Assembly: GCA_018812385.1 (NCBI GenBank)
Contig: JAHJDU010000520.1
Coordinates: 1 to 17,682 of the forward strand
Length of the DNA stretch: 17,682 nt
DNA from: Pseudomonadota bacterium
GTDB taxonomy: Bacteria > Desulfobacterota > Desulfobacteria > Desulfobacterales > Desulfobacteraceae
Direction of reading: 5' to 3'
The position numbers and the translations under genes are program-made. This document shows, in pieces, positions 6,744-14,826 of this stretch. A model generated the notes under the pieces. It saw nothing but the letters and a program-made list of their open reading frames with translations. It ran no database searches and was not told where the DNA came from. Numbering within the stretch: the first letter of the stretch is position 1; each line of letters opens with the position of its first letter.

Positions 6744-8183
6744 TTATGAATTTAAAAAGGCTTTGATATTCACATTTTTTACCGGCGCCCGGGACAAAGA
6801 ACAGCCGATGCTCCCCGGATTTTTTTGTGTTAAGGCAGTGATAATATCAAAAATCACAGGCCCGCAAATTCGACCCTGGCAGCGACCCATACCACATCTT
6901 GTGGCCTTTTTCAAACTACTAATCGTATCAAACCCCTGTTGAATATTTTTTTTAATGGTTCCCATAGTGATCTCTTCACACCGGCAGATCATTGTTTCAT
7001 CCGGGATGGCCGCATAGGCTGACGTAGGGACTTGGCATAGATGATTTAAAAATGATGCATACTCTGTCTGTTGACGATTAAGGGAAAGAAGCCTTTGGAC
7101 TTCGTCTTTAAATATTTTTTTCCGATTCCCTGCATTTATTTTATCCATTTTTTTCAGGATGGACATGGCAGTCAGTTTCCCCTGGATAAAGGATTTTTTC
7201 GCCCCGGCAATACCCGTAATCTCGCCGGCAGCATAGACAGACCGGCAAGAAGATTCAAGTGTTTCATCTACCTTAACCACCCAGCCCCCATTATTTTTCT
7301 GGTATTCAAGATTGCAACCTGCCTGGACGGGCAACTCAAGGTTGGGAGCAAAACCATACCCAACAGTTAATGCTCCTGCAAAAAATCTGGCTTCTGTGCC
7401 CGGGATCACATCACCCTGAGGAGTGGTTTTTGCCATAATTGCCGATTCAAATCCCTTGTTACCACTGGCTTGGATCACCCTGTATCCTTGCAACATAGGA
7501 ACACGATTCAGAAACATCCTTGATGTATAAAATGCACCTTCCAACAATTTAGACCAGTGATTCTTAATAAGGGGAAGAAAAGTCAACTTTTTGATCATGG
7601 AATTTTCATCCAGAAGTGCTATGACCTTACCCCTGTTGCCAAGTATTTCTGATGCCAGAACCATCATAAGTGGACTGGTACCCGCAATCAGGGTGTTATG
7701 AGCGGGAAGAACACCATAACTTTTCATAAGAATCTGGGCAGATCCCAGGGACATGACACCGGGCAGGGTCCAGCCTTTGAAGGGCAGATATTTTTCTCTG
7801 GCTCCAGTGGCAAGTATGAGGTTTTCGGCTTGGACTTCAAAGATTTTTTCTGAGTTTTGTTTCCCGTGAGTTTTTATGTTTTCGATATGGACCAGAAGCC
7901 TTCTTTCCTTAAAAATGCCCAGTACCTGGGCATTAAAAAGACAATCGATGTCTGGATCTTTGTTTATTGTACGAACCAGGTCAAAACCTTTTGATTTCAT
8001 CAGATCAGACTCGAATTTTGGAAAATATGAAGGTTTTAACCGGGTCTTCCTAAGTAGCTGTCCACCCGTATGGCCACTCTCGTCGATGATCAATATATCA
8101 AGGCCATGTCCGGCAAGAGTTGCAGCTGCTGAAAGCCCTGCAATGCCTGACCCTACAATGATAACATGGTATTGAGTTTTCAT
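6744..8183 (-). CDS. FAD/NAD(P)-type oxidoreductase subunit with C-terminal [2Fe-2S] domain (HcnB / opine dehydrogenase A type)
   Basis: This 479-residue flavoprotein is the large subunit of the three-part amine/amino-acid dehydrogenases that include HcnABC (cyanide-forming glycine oxidation), opine dehydrogenases and D-hydroxyproline dehydrogenase. It has an N-terminal FAD site, IIVGSGIAGLSAA (residues 8-20), a LILATGAREKYLPF segment, and a second, degenerate dinucleotide fold around IAGTSPLMM. The C-terminal BFD-like iron-sulfur domain has C400-x-C402, C430, C435 and C440 (CGMGRCQGRIC). Its ATG overlaps the TGA of the small ferredoxin-like subunit upstream (ATGA), so the subunits are made together. 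Within the complex it probably passes electrons from the DadA-like subunit to a quinone or other acceptor. Substrate is not determined by this subunit. Confidence 0.93.
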   Translation of the reverse strand: MKTQYHVIIVGSGIAGLSAAATLAGHGLDILIIDESGHTGGQLLRKTRLKPSYFPKFESDLMKSKGFDLVRTINKDPDIDCLFNAQVLGIFKERRLLVHIENIKTHGKQNSEKIFEVQAENLILATGAREKYLPFKGWTLPGVMSLGSAQILMKSYGVLPAHNTLIAGTSPLMMVLASEILGNRGKVIALLDENSMIKKLTFLPLIKNHWSKLLEGAFYTSRMFLNRVPMLQGYRVIQASGNKGFESAIMAKTTPQGDVIPGTEARFFAGALTVGYGFAPNLELPVQAGCNLEYQKNNGGWVVKVDETLESSCRSVYAAGEITGIAGAKKSFIQGKLTAMSILKKMDKINAGNRKKIFKDEVQRLLSLNRQQTEYASFLNHLCQVPTSAYAAIPDETMICRCEEITMGTIKKNIQQGFDTISSLKKATRCGMGRCQGRICGPVIFDIITALTQKNPGSIGCSLSRAPVKNVNIKAFLNS

Positions 8184-8533
8184 TCGTTCCCATCCATATT
8201 ATTTTCTTTTGGTTTCTGTTTTTGAAAGAAAGGAACTTCGGTAATAATTTCCATGTTATCCCTTACCATGGTCATACAGGCCCGCTGGTCTGGAATATTA
8301 TCAATGATGACCAGACATTCATAACAGATGCCCATACCACAGAAAACTCCCCGGGGTTTTCCTGTTTTTGAGATTCGAAAATTTCGGATACCTGTAGCTG
8401 TCAAAGCGGCATGGACGGATTCACCTTCATAAGCCAAAATTTTTTTGCCATTGACCATTAGCGTTATCTTTGGGCCCCTTTGAACAGAAGCAATTCTCAG
8501 ATCCTGATTGAAATTTAATTCTTGGTTACCCAT
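8180..8533 (-). CDS. Small [2Fe-2S] ferredoxin-like subunit (HcnA / opine dehydrogenase gamma type)
   Basis: This 117-residue plant-type ferredoxin domain is of the kind found alone in HcnA and LhpE-like subunits and fused in sarcosine oxidase alpha. The ligands fit C65-x4-C70-x2-C73-x12-C86 (CGMGICYEC ... RAC), and the usual ITLMVNGKKILAYEGESV ubiquitin-like strand region precedes them. Three ATGs are in frame (8578, 8548, 8533). I prefer 8533 because GGGGG sits 7-8 bases upstream and the others lie deep within the preceding gene. With it the overlap is only 8 bases with the DadA-like gene upstream, plus a 4-base overlap with the large flavoprotein downstream. It relays electrons between the two flavoproteins of the complex. 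Confidence 0.92.
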   Translation of the reverse strand: MGNQELNFNQDLRIASVQRGPKITLMVNGKKILAYEGESVHAALTATGIRNFRISKTGKPRGVFCGMGICYECLVIIDNIPDQRACMTMVRDNMEIITEVPFFQKQKPKENNMDGNE

Positions 8534-9698
8534 GGTGTTTGCCCCCATAGTTCTCGAACCGATCCGGGGAAAAGGCATCCAAAGGGGTATGAATTTTTTG
8601 CCCTAAAAGCATACTGGCCATGAGATCTCCCGTGACGGGTGACAAAGCAATGCCATCACCTTCGTGGCCGGCAGCCATAAAAAAACCGTTCAGGTGCCTG
8701 ACCCGTCCCAAGATCGGCAAACCATCAGGGGTATAGGGCCTGAGTCCTGCAAAGGTTCTGATCACCTGGAAATTCTCCAAAACCGGAAGGACCGCAGCGG
8801 TCTGTCTGATAATTCTCCGGATGCCTGACAGGGTGTTTTCTTTATTAAATCCAACAAACTCCCGGGTTGAACCCAAAAGCAGGTTCCCATTATCAGCCTG
8901 TTCAATGGAAATGCCTTGACCAGCCTTGTCTGCTAACGAAGGGTCATATTTGGCTGCAATATATTTGGCAGAAATCAGGCAGTGGGCGAGCACTGGTTTT
9001 CCGGCATGGGTTACGACAATCTGGCCTCGCCTTGGTTGCACAGGCATTGAAATCCCCACCATTTCAGATACCAGCCCTGCCATTGATCCAGCTGCATTCA
9101 CCACAATATCTGCATCGAAATTTCCCCTGGTTGTGGCAACACCTGTCACGCGGTTGTTTTTGGTATGAATGCCCAGCACCCTCGCATGATTAATGATCCT
9201 GGCGTGGTTTCTTCTGGCAGCCAGAGCAAACCCAAGAGTTAAGTTGATGGGATTGACCTGGGCATCCAGGGGCGAAAAAGTTGACCCTATGATGTTGGGT
9301 GATAAAAAGGGTTCTTTTTCAAGCGCCTGATGCTGGTCCAGCAACTGGACATCCAGACCAATGGCCTGCTGCTCTTTTGTAAATTTTTCCATGGCACGAT
9401 ACTCGGCATCAGTCTCAATGATCACCATGCCGCCAATCTTTTTGAACTCAATGTCCGTCGGCAGTTCTTTTTGCAAACCCTCAAACCGATTGAGGCTTTC
9501 CATGGCAAGTGAAAGGTGTACGCCTAGTTTTTTGGACTGCATGAAAACCAGACCATCACAGGCTCCTGAACTGCCCGAGGCCAGGTCCGTTTTTTCGATT
9601 AGAGTCACCCTGGCATCCTGCTTGGCCAGATGATAGGCAATTGAAGTACCAATGACCCCTCCGCCAATGATGACTATTTTGGGAAATGCGCTATGCAA
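8526..9698 (-). CDS. DadA-like FAD-dependent amino-acid/opine dehydrogenase subunit (HcnC type)
   Basis: This 390-residue flavoenzyme of the D-amino-acid/glycine/sarcosine oxidase (DAO) fold is the subunit that would oxidise the C-N bond of the substrate. The FAD-binding loop is IVIIGGGVIGTSIAYHL (residues 8-24), with acidic EK at the end of the second strand. The C-terminal half has RTFAGLRPYTPDGLPILG and AAGHEGDGIALSPVTG, the usual isoalloxazine/substrate-pocket segments of the family. The start is TTG at 9698; no ATG precedes the Rossmann strand and AAGGA lies about 10 bases upstream. It is the first gene of the HcnABC-like triplet and follows the corrinoid protein by 85 bases. Candidate substrates are opines, N-methylated amino acids or cyclic imino acids; sequence alone does not choose. 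Confidence 0.92.
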   Translation of the reverse strand: MHSAFPKIVIIGGGVIGTSIAYHLAKQDARVTLIEKTDLASGSSGACDGLVFMQSKKLGVHLSLAMESLNRFEGLQKELPTDIEFKKIGGMVIIETDAEYRAMEKFTKEQQAIGLDVQLLDQHQALEKEPFLSPNIIGSTFSPLDAQVNPINLTLGFALAARRNHARIINHARVLGIHTKNNRVTGVATTRGNFDADIVVNAAGSMAGLVSEMVGISMPVQPRRGQIVVTHAGKPVLAHCLISAKYIAAKYDPSLADKAGQGISIEQADNGNLLLGSTREFVGFNKENTLSGIRRIIRQTAAVLPVLENFQVIRTFAGLRPYTPDGLPILGRVRHLNGFFMAAGHEGDGIALSPVTGDLMASMLLGQKIHTPLDAFSPDRFENYGGKHHG

Positions 9699-9783
9699 GA
9701 ATATTTTTCCTTATTATCCCTTTCAGCAATAAAATATTTTCTTAATTGTTTATGTTATCTGTTACGCATGATCCATACCCAAG

Positions 9784-10410
9784 TCAAGCAGCGACCAGTT
9801 TCCGGATCAACTCAACTGCTCCGGGTGCGTTATCGCTGAAGCCATCGGCACCGATTTGTTGTGCATAGGCATGTGTTACGGGTGCGCCGCCAATAATGAT
9901 TTTTGCTTTCAATCCGGCTTCCTTTAAAGCCTCGACTGTTTTAGCCATTACCGGCATGGTGGTTGTCAGAAGGGCGGACAGACAGACCACATCTGCATTA
10001 TGGGCCTGTGCCTCACTCACAAATTTATTCACGTCCACATCAACCCCAAGGTCAATAACGTTGAATCCAGCACCTTCTACCATCATGGTCACAAGATTCT
10101 TGCCAATATCATGCAGGTCACCTTTGACAGTACCAATGATAACCGTGCCTTTTTCCATCAGCGCATCGCCTGACAGGTGGGGCTTTAAAACCTCCAACCC
10201 TAACTGCATTGCTTTTGCCGCCTGAAGCATTTCAGGAACAAAAATTTCACCGCTGGAAAATTTTTCACCGATAATATCCATAGCCGCAATGAGACCTTTA
10301 TTTAAAATATCATCAATGGGAATTCCACTGCTGATAGCGGCCTTTACATTCTCAACCACTGCCTTTTTGTCAAATACGATCACTGAATTTAAAATATCTG
10401 TTAATGCCAT
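9784..10410 (-). CDS. Corrinoid protein of a methyltransferase system (MtbC/MtgC type)
   Basis: This 208-residue cytosolic protein carries the methyl group on cobalt in corrinoid-dependent methyl transfer. Residues 1 to about 88 form the helical cap domain (AAMDIIGEKFSSGEIFVPEM). The B12-binding Rossmann domain follows, with the lower-axial-ligand motif D98-L-H100-D-I-G103 inside VKGDLHDIGKNLV. It continues with SALLTTTMP (about 145-153) and the GGAPVT loop. The length is exactly that of free-standing corrinoid shuttles. AAGGAG precedes the ATG. It sits directly downstream of a UroD/MtaA-type methyltransferase, its natural partner. No reductive activator (RamA-like) and no MttB-type methyltransferase is encoded in the window. 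Confidence 0.95.
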   Translation of the reverse strand: MALTDILNSVIVFDKKAVVENVKAAISSGIPIDDILNKGLIAAMDIIGEKFSSGEIFVPEMLQAAKAMQLGLEVLKPHLSGDALMEKGTVIIGTVKGDLHDIGKNLVTMMVEGAGFNVIDLGVDVDVNKFVSEAQAHNADVVCLSALLTTTMPVMAKTVEALKEAGLKAKIIIGGAPVTHAYAQQIGADGFSDNAPGAVELIRKLVAA

Positions 10411-10481
10411 TTTTCATTCTCCTTATTATCCGACTTTGCTTTTCAAAATTATGGTGTTCAGAATAATTAAATATAATATCG

Positions 10482-11528
10482 CTAATTCCATTGAAAATTT
10501 ATTACTTCCCTGTCCATGGCCAGATAGTTTTCCTTGGGGGTGACAAGAGATGATGTTCCTGCCGTAGAAAAAATATATCCAGTCATCCCCTTAGCCCTGT
10601 TCAGGTGTGCCAGAGTTTCCTGTGCCACCTCTTCTGGTTTGCCGAGCAGCAAGGGTCCATTGGGATTGATATTGTCAAAAATACAGATGCGATCTTTAAC
10701 TTTTTCTTTTAACTCCCGGATGTCCAAAACTTTCTCCTGAGTAAGATTACCCGGCATGATACCGTGAATATCCATTTCCAGAAGCAGATCCACAATACCT
10801 GTCTTTACAATATCTCCGCACATGTGTGGAAGCACCTTGGCCCCAAGACGAGATAATTCATTACACACCTTGGTTGTAGGTTCATGGACAAATTCTTTAT
10901 AATGTTTCGGAGATAAAAGAATGGGACATTCCATGTCAGCTCCGTAAAAAATATAATCCACCCCGGCATCAATCAAGGCTTTACCCAGGGCAATATCCAA
11001 AGGGACAATCGCTTCTTGAAGGGCATGCACAAGCTCTGGATTGTCATACATGTCCATCATGATTTCATTTGTGCCTCGCAATCGTGTTGCAATGGTAAAC
11101 GGAGAGATGTATTCCACTGCCAAGGGGACTTCTCCTTTTAACCGTTCATGGAGTTGGGAAACACCCTTTAAAAATTCTTCCATATCTGCGGTAAAAATGT
11201 TTGATTTAGCCACCTTTTTGATATCATCCTGAGTTTTAACCGATGTTTCGTTGATTTGCGGGAGTTCATTTTCAGGATATGTCACCCGACAACCGAGCGC
11301 ATCTGGGATAATACCACCTATCAAGTTCATTCCAAATATGGCCCAATCGAACTGAAATTGCTCCACCGCTTTCACATGTGCTTCGACCATGGCTTCACTT
11401 TCCATCAGCGCAGCCCGTGCCGTCAGGCCGAAATAATTGCAAATGGGTGCTTCATAAAAAGGGGCATTGGGTACCCGATCCACCGGCTTAAGTTCGATGG
11501 CTGCTTTCATTCTTTCAATAGAATTCAT
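10482..11528 (-). CDS. UroD/MtaA-family corrinoid methyltransferase
   Basis: This 348-residue TIM-barrel protein of the uroporphyrinogen-decarboxylase superfamily belongs to the branch that holds MtaA/MtbA (corrinoid to thiol methyl transfer), CmuA and MtvB-like demethylases. The opening IERMKAAIELKPVDRVP is typical. The zinc motif H235-x-C237 (PHMCGD) is present. However, the third ligand, normally Cys in an A-G-C-G segment near the C-terminus, reads A-G-T-S (Thr325). The ATG at 11526-11528 has GGAG 7-8 bases upstream; a longer frame up to 11585 has no such site. Its neighbour 71 bases downstream is the corrinoid protein. It could take the methyl group from the substrate (MT1 role) or pass it on to tetrahydrofolate or a thiol (MT2 role); the altered zinc site makes an ordinary MtaA role less certain. 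Confidence 0.9.
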   Translation of the reverse strand: MNSIERMKAAIELKPVDRVPNAPFYEAPICNYFGLTARAALMESEAMVEAHVKAVEQFQFDWAIFGMNLIGGIIPDALGCRVTYPENELPQINETSVKTQDDIKKVAKSNIFTADMEEFLKGVSQLHERLKGEVPLAVEYISPFTIATRLRGTNEIMMDMYDNPELVHALQEAIVPLDIALGKALIDAGVDYIFYGADMECPILLSPKHYKEFVHEPTTKVCNELSRLGAKVLPHMCGDIVKTGIVDLLLEMDIHGIMPGNLTQEKVLDIRELKEKVKDRICIFDNINPNGPLLLGKPEEVAQETLAHLNRAKGMTGYIFSTAGTSSLVTPKENYLAMDREVINFQWN

Positions 11529-11627
11529 AATTTTTCTCCGTTGTTGTTCGCTTATATTCAGACAACCTCCGCCCGCCCAGTCCAAACCACCTACAAGCTC
11601 AAATCGACCGGAAGCATTATTTTATAA

Positions 11628-12608
11628 TTAAAGTTCCAACCAAATGCCGACGTTCCGGTCCCGGGCTCTATGGTAAATCAAGTTGGCAGTCACCAGATCA
11701 CCTATAGCAATGCCAACACTGATGGCCATGATACATTCATCATCGTTTTCACGTCCTTTGACCCGGCCGGTCAACAATTGGCTGTAATCGCCATCCAGTT
11801 TTTCCACATGTGCAAATCGGCCCTGATCCTTCAGCCACAAAAGTTGGTCCATATCGTCGCTGAAAATTTTTTGGCAGGCTTTAAATGCGGAAGCATTAAA
11901 GTAGGAATCCAGATCCACTGGCAGCAGCAGCATTCCGGGCGATAGATCTTTTTCCTGGATAATGGCCAGCGGTTTTGTCATCATAGGGGCGGCTGTCACC
12001 ACTACCTGCGCCTCTTGGAAAGCATCTTGAGCGGTCGACACCCCATGTAAATCAAGGTCTGGGTAAACACCTGCCTGTTGCTCGATAAAAATCTTCAGGG
12101 CTTCCGGGTCTGGATCAAAGATTTTGACCCGGCGAAGATTTGGCAAAACTGTACAAAGTGTTGCCAGGTGTGTCTTCCCCTGAACCCCCGCGCCGCAGAT
12201 GCCCAGTGTATCAGTCTCTTTTACTGCCAGAATTTTGGCAGCCACCGCAGTCACGGCAGCTGTTCGCCAGGCAGTGATCCAATTTGCCTCCATGAGGGTC
12301 AGGGGAAATCCGGTTTGCGGATCATTGAGCAAAATCAGACCATTCACTATCGGTAAGCCTCTTTGCTGGTTTGTCGGATAGGCACTGACCCACTTGATTC
12401 CTGCCAGATCCATGCCTTTCAGATATCCGGGCAAAGCTCTCAAAAAACAGTCAGGGCGGGGATGAATGGTGGGTTTAGAGGGCAGTTCAGCTTTCCCATC
12501 AGCCATATCTCGAAATCCGTTTTCAATGGCTTCGATGATTTCTGCAACAGAAATATCCAGGCTTTCGATGGCCGATCTTCCTATAAAAAGCAGTTTTTCT
12601 TCCATCAC
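11628..12608 (-). CDS. Ornithine cyclodeaminase / alanine dehydrogenase / mu-crystallin family protein
   Basis: This 326-residue NAD(P)-dependent enzyme belongs to the family that includes ornithine cyclodeaminase, archaeal alanine dehydrogenase, ketimine and pyrroline-2-carboxylate reductases and iminosuccinate reductase. Visible features are Lys72 in AGIKWVSAYPTN, R115 in TAWRTAAVTAVAAK, the Rossmann loop LGICGAGVQGK (135-145), and the acidic LLLPVDLDSYF segment (228-237). The start is GTG at 12608 or the next codon ATG at 12605; GGAG lies 7 and 10 bases upstream respectively. Its place beside an amino-acid-type dehydrogenase suggests it reduces or forms an imino acid in the same pathway. 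The precise reaction cannot be read from sequence. Confidence 0.9.
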   Translation of the reverse strand: MMEEKLLFIGRSAIESLDISVAEIIEAIENGFRDMADGKAELPSKPTIHPRPDCFLRALPGYLKGMDLAGIKWVSAYPTNQQRGLPIVNGLILLNDPQTGFPLTLMEANWITAWRTAAVTAVAAKILAVKETDTLGICGAGVQGKTHLATLCTVLPNLRRVKIFDPDPEALKIFIEQQAGVYPDLDLHGVSTAQDAFQEAQVVVTAAPMMTKPLAIIQEKDLSPGMLLLPVDLDSYFNASAFKACQKIFSDDMDQLLWLKDQGRFAHVEKLDGDYSQLLTGRVKGRENDDECIMAISVGIAIGDLVTANLIYHRARDRNVGIWLEL

Positions 12609-12647
12609 AAGTTTACTCCTTCAAAAAAAGCCATGCCACTGTCACCC

Positions 12648-12788
12648 CTATTCGTCCAGTGTTGTTGTATAGTGGGGCCGGTCATAGGCGGAAAAAAAGA
12701 CCAGCAATTCCGCCCCCACGTTTTGCACGGAATGTTTAGATCCTGCCGGCATATAAATGCCGGCCAGGGTCGCATTCACGTGTCTCAT
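12648..12788 (-). CDS. Half-cupin mini-protein (46 residues), coupled to the TRAP permease gene
   Basis: This short frame begins MRHVNATLAGIYMPAGSKHS and ends HYTTTLDE before TAG. It contains the second cupin motif, G-x3-P-x-G-x2-H-x3-N (GIYMPAGSKHSVQN), followed by a hydrophobic strand (AELLVFFSAY). The first cupin motif (H-x-H ... E) is missing, so it is either the C-terminal stump of a cupin or a minimal protein. Its ATG overlaps the TGA of the permease gene (ATGA), and 39 bases separate its stop from the next gene. Coding appearance is good: it is homologous over nearly its whole length and free of stops. A whole cupin would need about 50-60 further residues, which the permease C-terminus does not supply. 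Confidence 0.6.
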   Translation of the reverse strand: MRHVNATLAGIYMPAGSKHSVQNVGAELLVFFSAYDRPHYTTTLDE

Positions 12789-14677
12789 CGTTTACCGTTA
12801 AAAATAAAGGTCTTTGATTCAAAGAACAACAGCCCGGATATCACACACAGAATAATCAGCTGTATGCCGAAAGAAATATTTCCAAAGAAGAGCGTGCATC
12901 CCCCTATCGCAAGGATGACCGAGGATATCATAGAAATTTTATTTTTAAAAAATCGTTCCATGCCTATGGCTAAAACCGCTGTTCCGATTAGGGCGAAGAA
13001 GGAGGTTCTAATAATATTCCAGATGGACCCTTCCATCAGCAAAGCCGGATAGTAGACAAAGGCAAACGGAATAACGAATCCGGTCAGCGAGAGTTTGCTG
13101 GCCTCCCAGCCTGTTTTCATAGGATCCGAGTTGGCAATACTGGCACCGGCATAGGCGGAAATACACACCGGTGGTGTTACACAGCCGATCACCGCAAAGT
13201 AAAGCGTGAACATATGGGAAGCCAGGGCCGAAAAGCCGAAACTTTCCATGACCGGCACTCCGATGACCGAAGCCAGGATGTATGCCACCACAGTTGGAAG
13301 TCCCATCCCTATAAACAGGCAGGACAAGGCAATTAAAAAGAGCGCAAGCAAAGGAATTCCACCCGAAGCGGAGGTTACGATGGAAGTAAAGGCCAGTCCC
13401 AGGCCGGAATGGGAAATACTGGTGGTAAAAATGTCTGCCACACAGCAGGCCACAGCAATCATTACACTGTTCTTTGCACCGAGTTCAAAGGATCTCGCCA
13501 ACTTTTTACCCGTCAGGGCCACTTCCGGGTTTTTCAAAAAAATACCGATCACACCGATGCCCAGAGCAATAAAAATGGAAGCAAACGCCGCCATGAAAGC
13601 TGAGTATCCCATGATCATCAAGGCAAGTAAGGCCACAATGGGAAGAAAAAGATAGGCATTAACAAAAACCTCCCGCCAGGGCGGCAGCTCGGAAAGTGGA
13701 ACACCCTTGAGCCCCATTTTCTTGGCTTCAAAATGAACCATAAAACCCAGGGCGGCAAAAAACAGAATCGCGGGTATCAATGCGGCGATGGCCACATCAA
13801 AATAGGGGATGCCTAAAAATTCAGCCATAATAAAAGCTGCAACACCCATGACAGGCGGCATGTATTGTCCTCCGGTGGATGCGGCCGCTTCAACAGCTGC
13901 TGCAAATTGAGCCCGATATCCCAGGCGTTTCATCATCGGAATTGTAAAACTGCCCGTCGTGTAGACATTTGCTACAGCGATTCCACTGATGCTACCAAAA
14001 AGGGCAGAAGTGAGAATCGCAATTTTAGCCGGTCCTCCGCTAGCCCAGCCAGCCACTCTTTTCGCCAGCTTCATAAAATAGTCACCAACCCCAACCTCGG
14101 CAATAACTGATCCAAAGAGAATAAACAGTACAACATAACTAGCTGAAACGCCTGTCAGGGAACCAAAAACACCATCTCCCTGCTTAAGATACATTGCTTC
14201 AATCACTCGTGAATAAGGAACCGGACGGCAATATAAAAAGCCGGGGAGCAAACTGCCGAGATAAGCGTAATAAAGCAATCCAAAGGCGGTCAGTCCTGCT
14301 AGAAAAGTTCCCACGGTCCGGCGGGTAGCTTCAAGGACCAGCAGCACTGCAATAGTCCCCAGAATCAATTCAGTGGTCAGGACCGGAGTTACGTACTCCC
14401 ATCGTTGATTCAATCGATCGTTCGAAATGATAACAAAAACGGAAATGATCATTGAGGCGATACTCAACAGAACGTCCATTGCACTGGGCCGGTGCTGAGG
14501 CGATTTTTTCCAGGCTGGATAAAGGATGAACGCCAGTGGCAACAAAAGAAAAAGATGCATTGCATTTCTGATTCTGGGCTCCATAGTACCGAATCCAGCT
14601 ATGTAAAGGTGGAATAATGATGTGAAGATTGCCCAGGCAGTTATGGTCCACCCTATCTTTCCATTTAACTCACGCAT
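12785..14677 (-). CDS. TRAP transporter fused small+large permease (TAXI-associated DctQM type)
   Basis: This inner-membrane protein of about 630 residues fuses the DctQ-like and DctM-like parts and is driven by an ion gradient. It works with the solute-binding protein encoded just upstream. The N-terminal third has the small-subunit helices. The large domain shows the TRAP hallmark segments ALFGSISGIAVANVYTTGSF, EAAASTGGQYMPPVMGVAAF and, later, FIGMGLPTVVAYILAS and FAVIGCVTPPVCISAYAGAS. Two ATGs compete. The one at 14677 (MRELNGK) has AAGGAAA upstream, while the one at 14695 (MKRKLNMREL) has no clear ribosome site, so I choose the shorter. TAXI-type systems carry glutamate-like, dicarboxylate or other small organic anions; the substrate here is unknown. 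Confidence 0.95.
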   Translation of the reverse strand: MRELNGKIGWTITAWAIFTSLFHLYIAGFGTMEPRIRNAMHLFLLLPLAFILYPAWKKSPQHRPSAMDVLLSIASMIISVFVIISNDRLNQRWEYVTPVLTTELILGTIAVLLVLEATRRTVGTFLAGLTAFGLLYYAYLGSLLPGFLYCRPVPYSRVIEAMYLKQGDGVFGSLTGVSASYVVLFILFGSVIAEVGVGDYFMKLAKRVAGWASGGPAKIAILTSALFGSISGIAVANVYTTGSFTIPMMKRLGYRAQFAAAVEAAASTGGQYMPPVMGVAAFIMAEFLGIPYFDVAIAALIPAILFFAALGFMVHFEAKKMGLKGVPLSELPPWREVFVNAYLFLPIVALLALMIMGYSAFMAAFASIFIALGIGVIGIFLKNPEVALTGKKLARSFELGAKNSVMIAVACCVADIFTTSISHSGLGLAFTSIVTSASGGIPLLALFLIALSCLFIGMGLPTVVAYILASVIGVPVMESFGFSALASHMFTLYFAVIGCVTPPVCISAYAGASIANSDPMKTGWEASKLSLTGFVIPFAFVYYPALLMEGSIWNIIRTSFFALIGTAVLAIGMERFFKNKISMISSVILAIGGCTLFFGNISFGIQLIILCVISGLLFFESKTFIFNGKR

Positions 14678-14764
14678 GTTTAATTTCCTTTTCATAACTC
14701 AGGAGCATCGAAAAAATAAATAATCCAAAAATTATGATAGTTTTTTAGGTCTATCTTTAAAGCC

Positions 14765-14806
14765 CGGAATAGGGCACGAAGCATTGCTGCAACGCGCCCT
14801 ATTCCG
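14765..14806 (-). promoter_or_regulatory. Intercistronic stem-loop between binding-protein and permease genes
   Basis: A perfect 11-bp inverted repeat, CGGAATAGGGC (14765-14775) and GCCCTATTCCG (14796-14806), with a 20-base loop lies in the 149-base gap. On the minus strand it is followed by GGGCTTTAAAG rather than a T-run, so a partial terminator or an RNA-stabilising hairpin is more likely than a full stop. Such an element would let the binding protein be made in excess over the permease. Confidence 0.7.
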
Positions 14807-14826
14807 AGTGAACACTAACTAACCAA

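Noticed and set aside
12363..13052. A 229-codon plus-strand frame
   Set aside because: It lies opposite the OCD-family, half-cupin and TRAP genes, which all have clear homology; its translation shows no family features and it spans gene boundaries.
13206..13655. A 149-codon plus-strand frame
   Set aside because: It is antisense to the TRAP permease. Its lysine- and alanine-rich translation is what the complement of a membrane protein gives.
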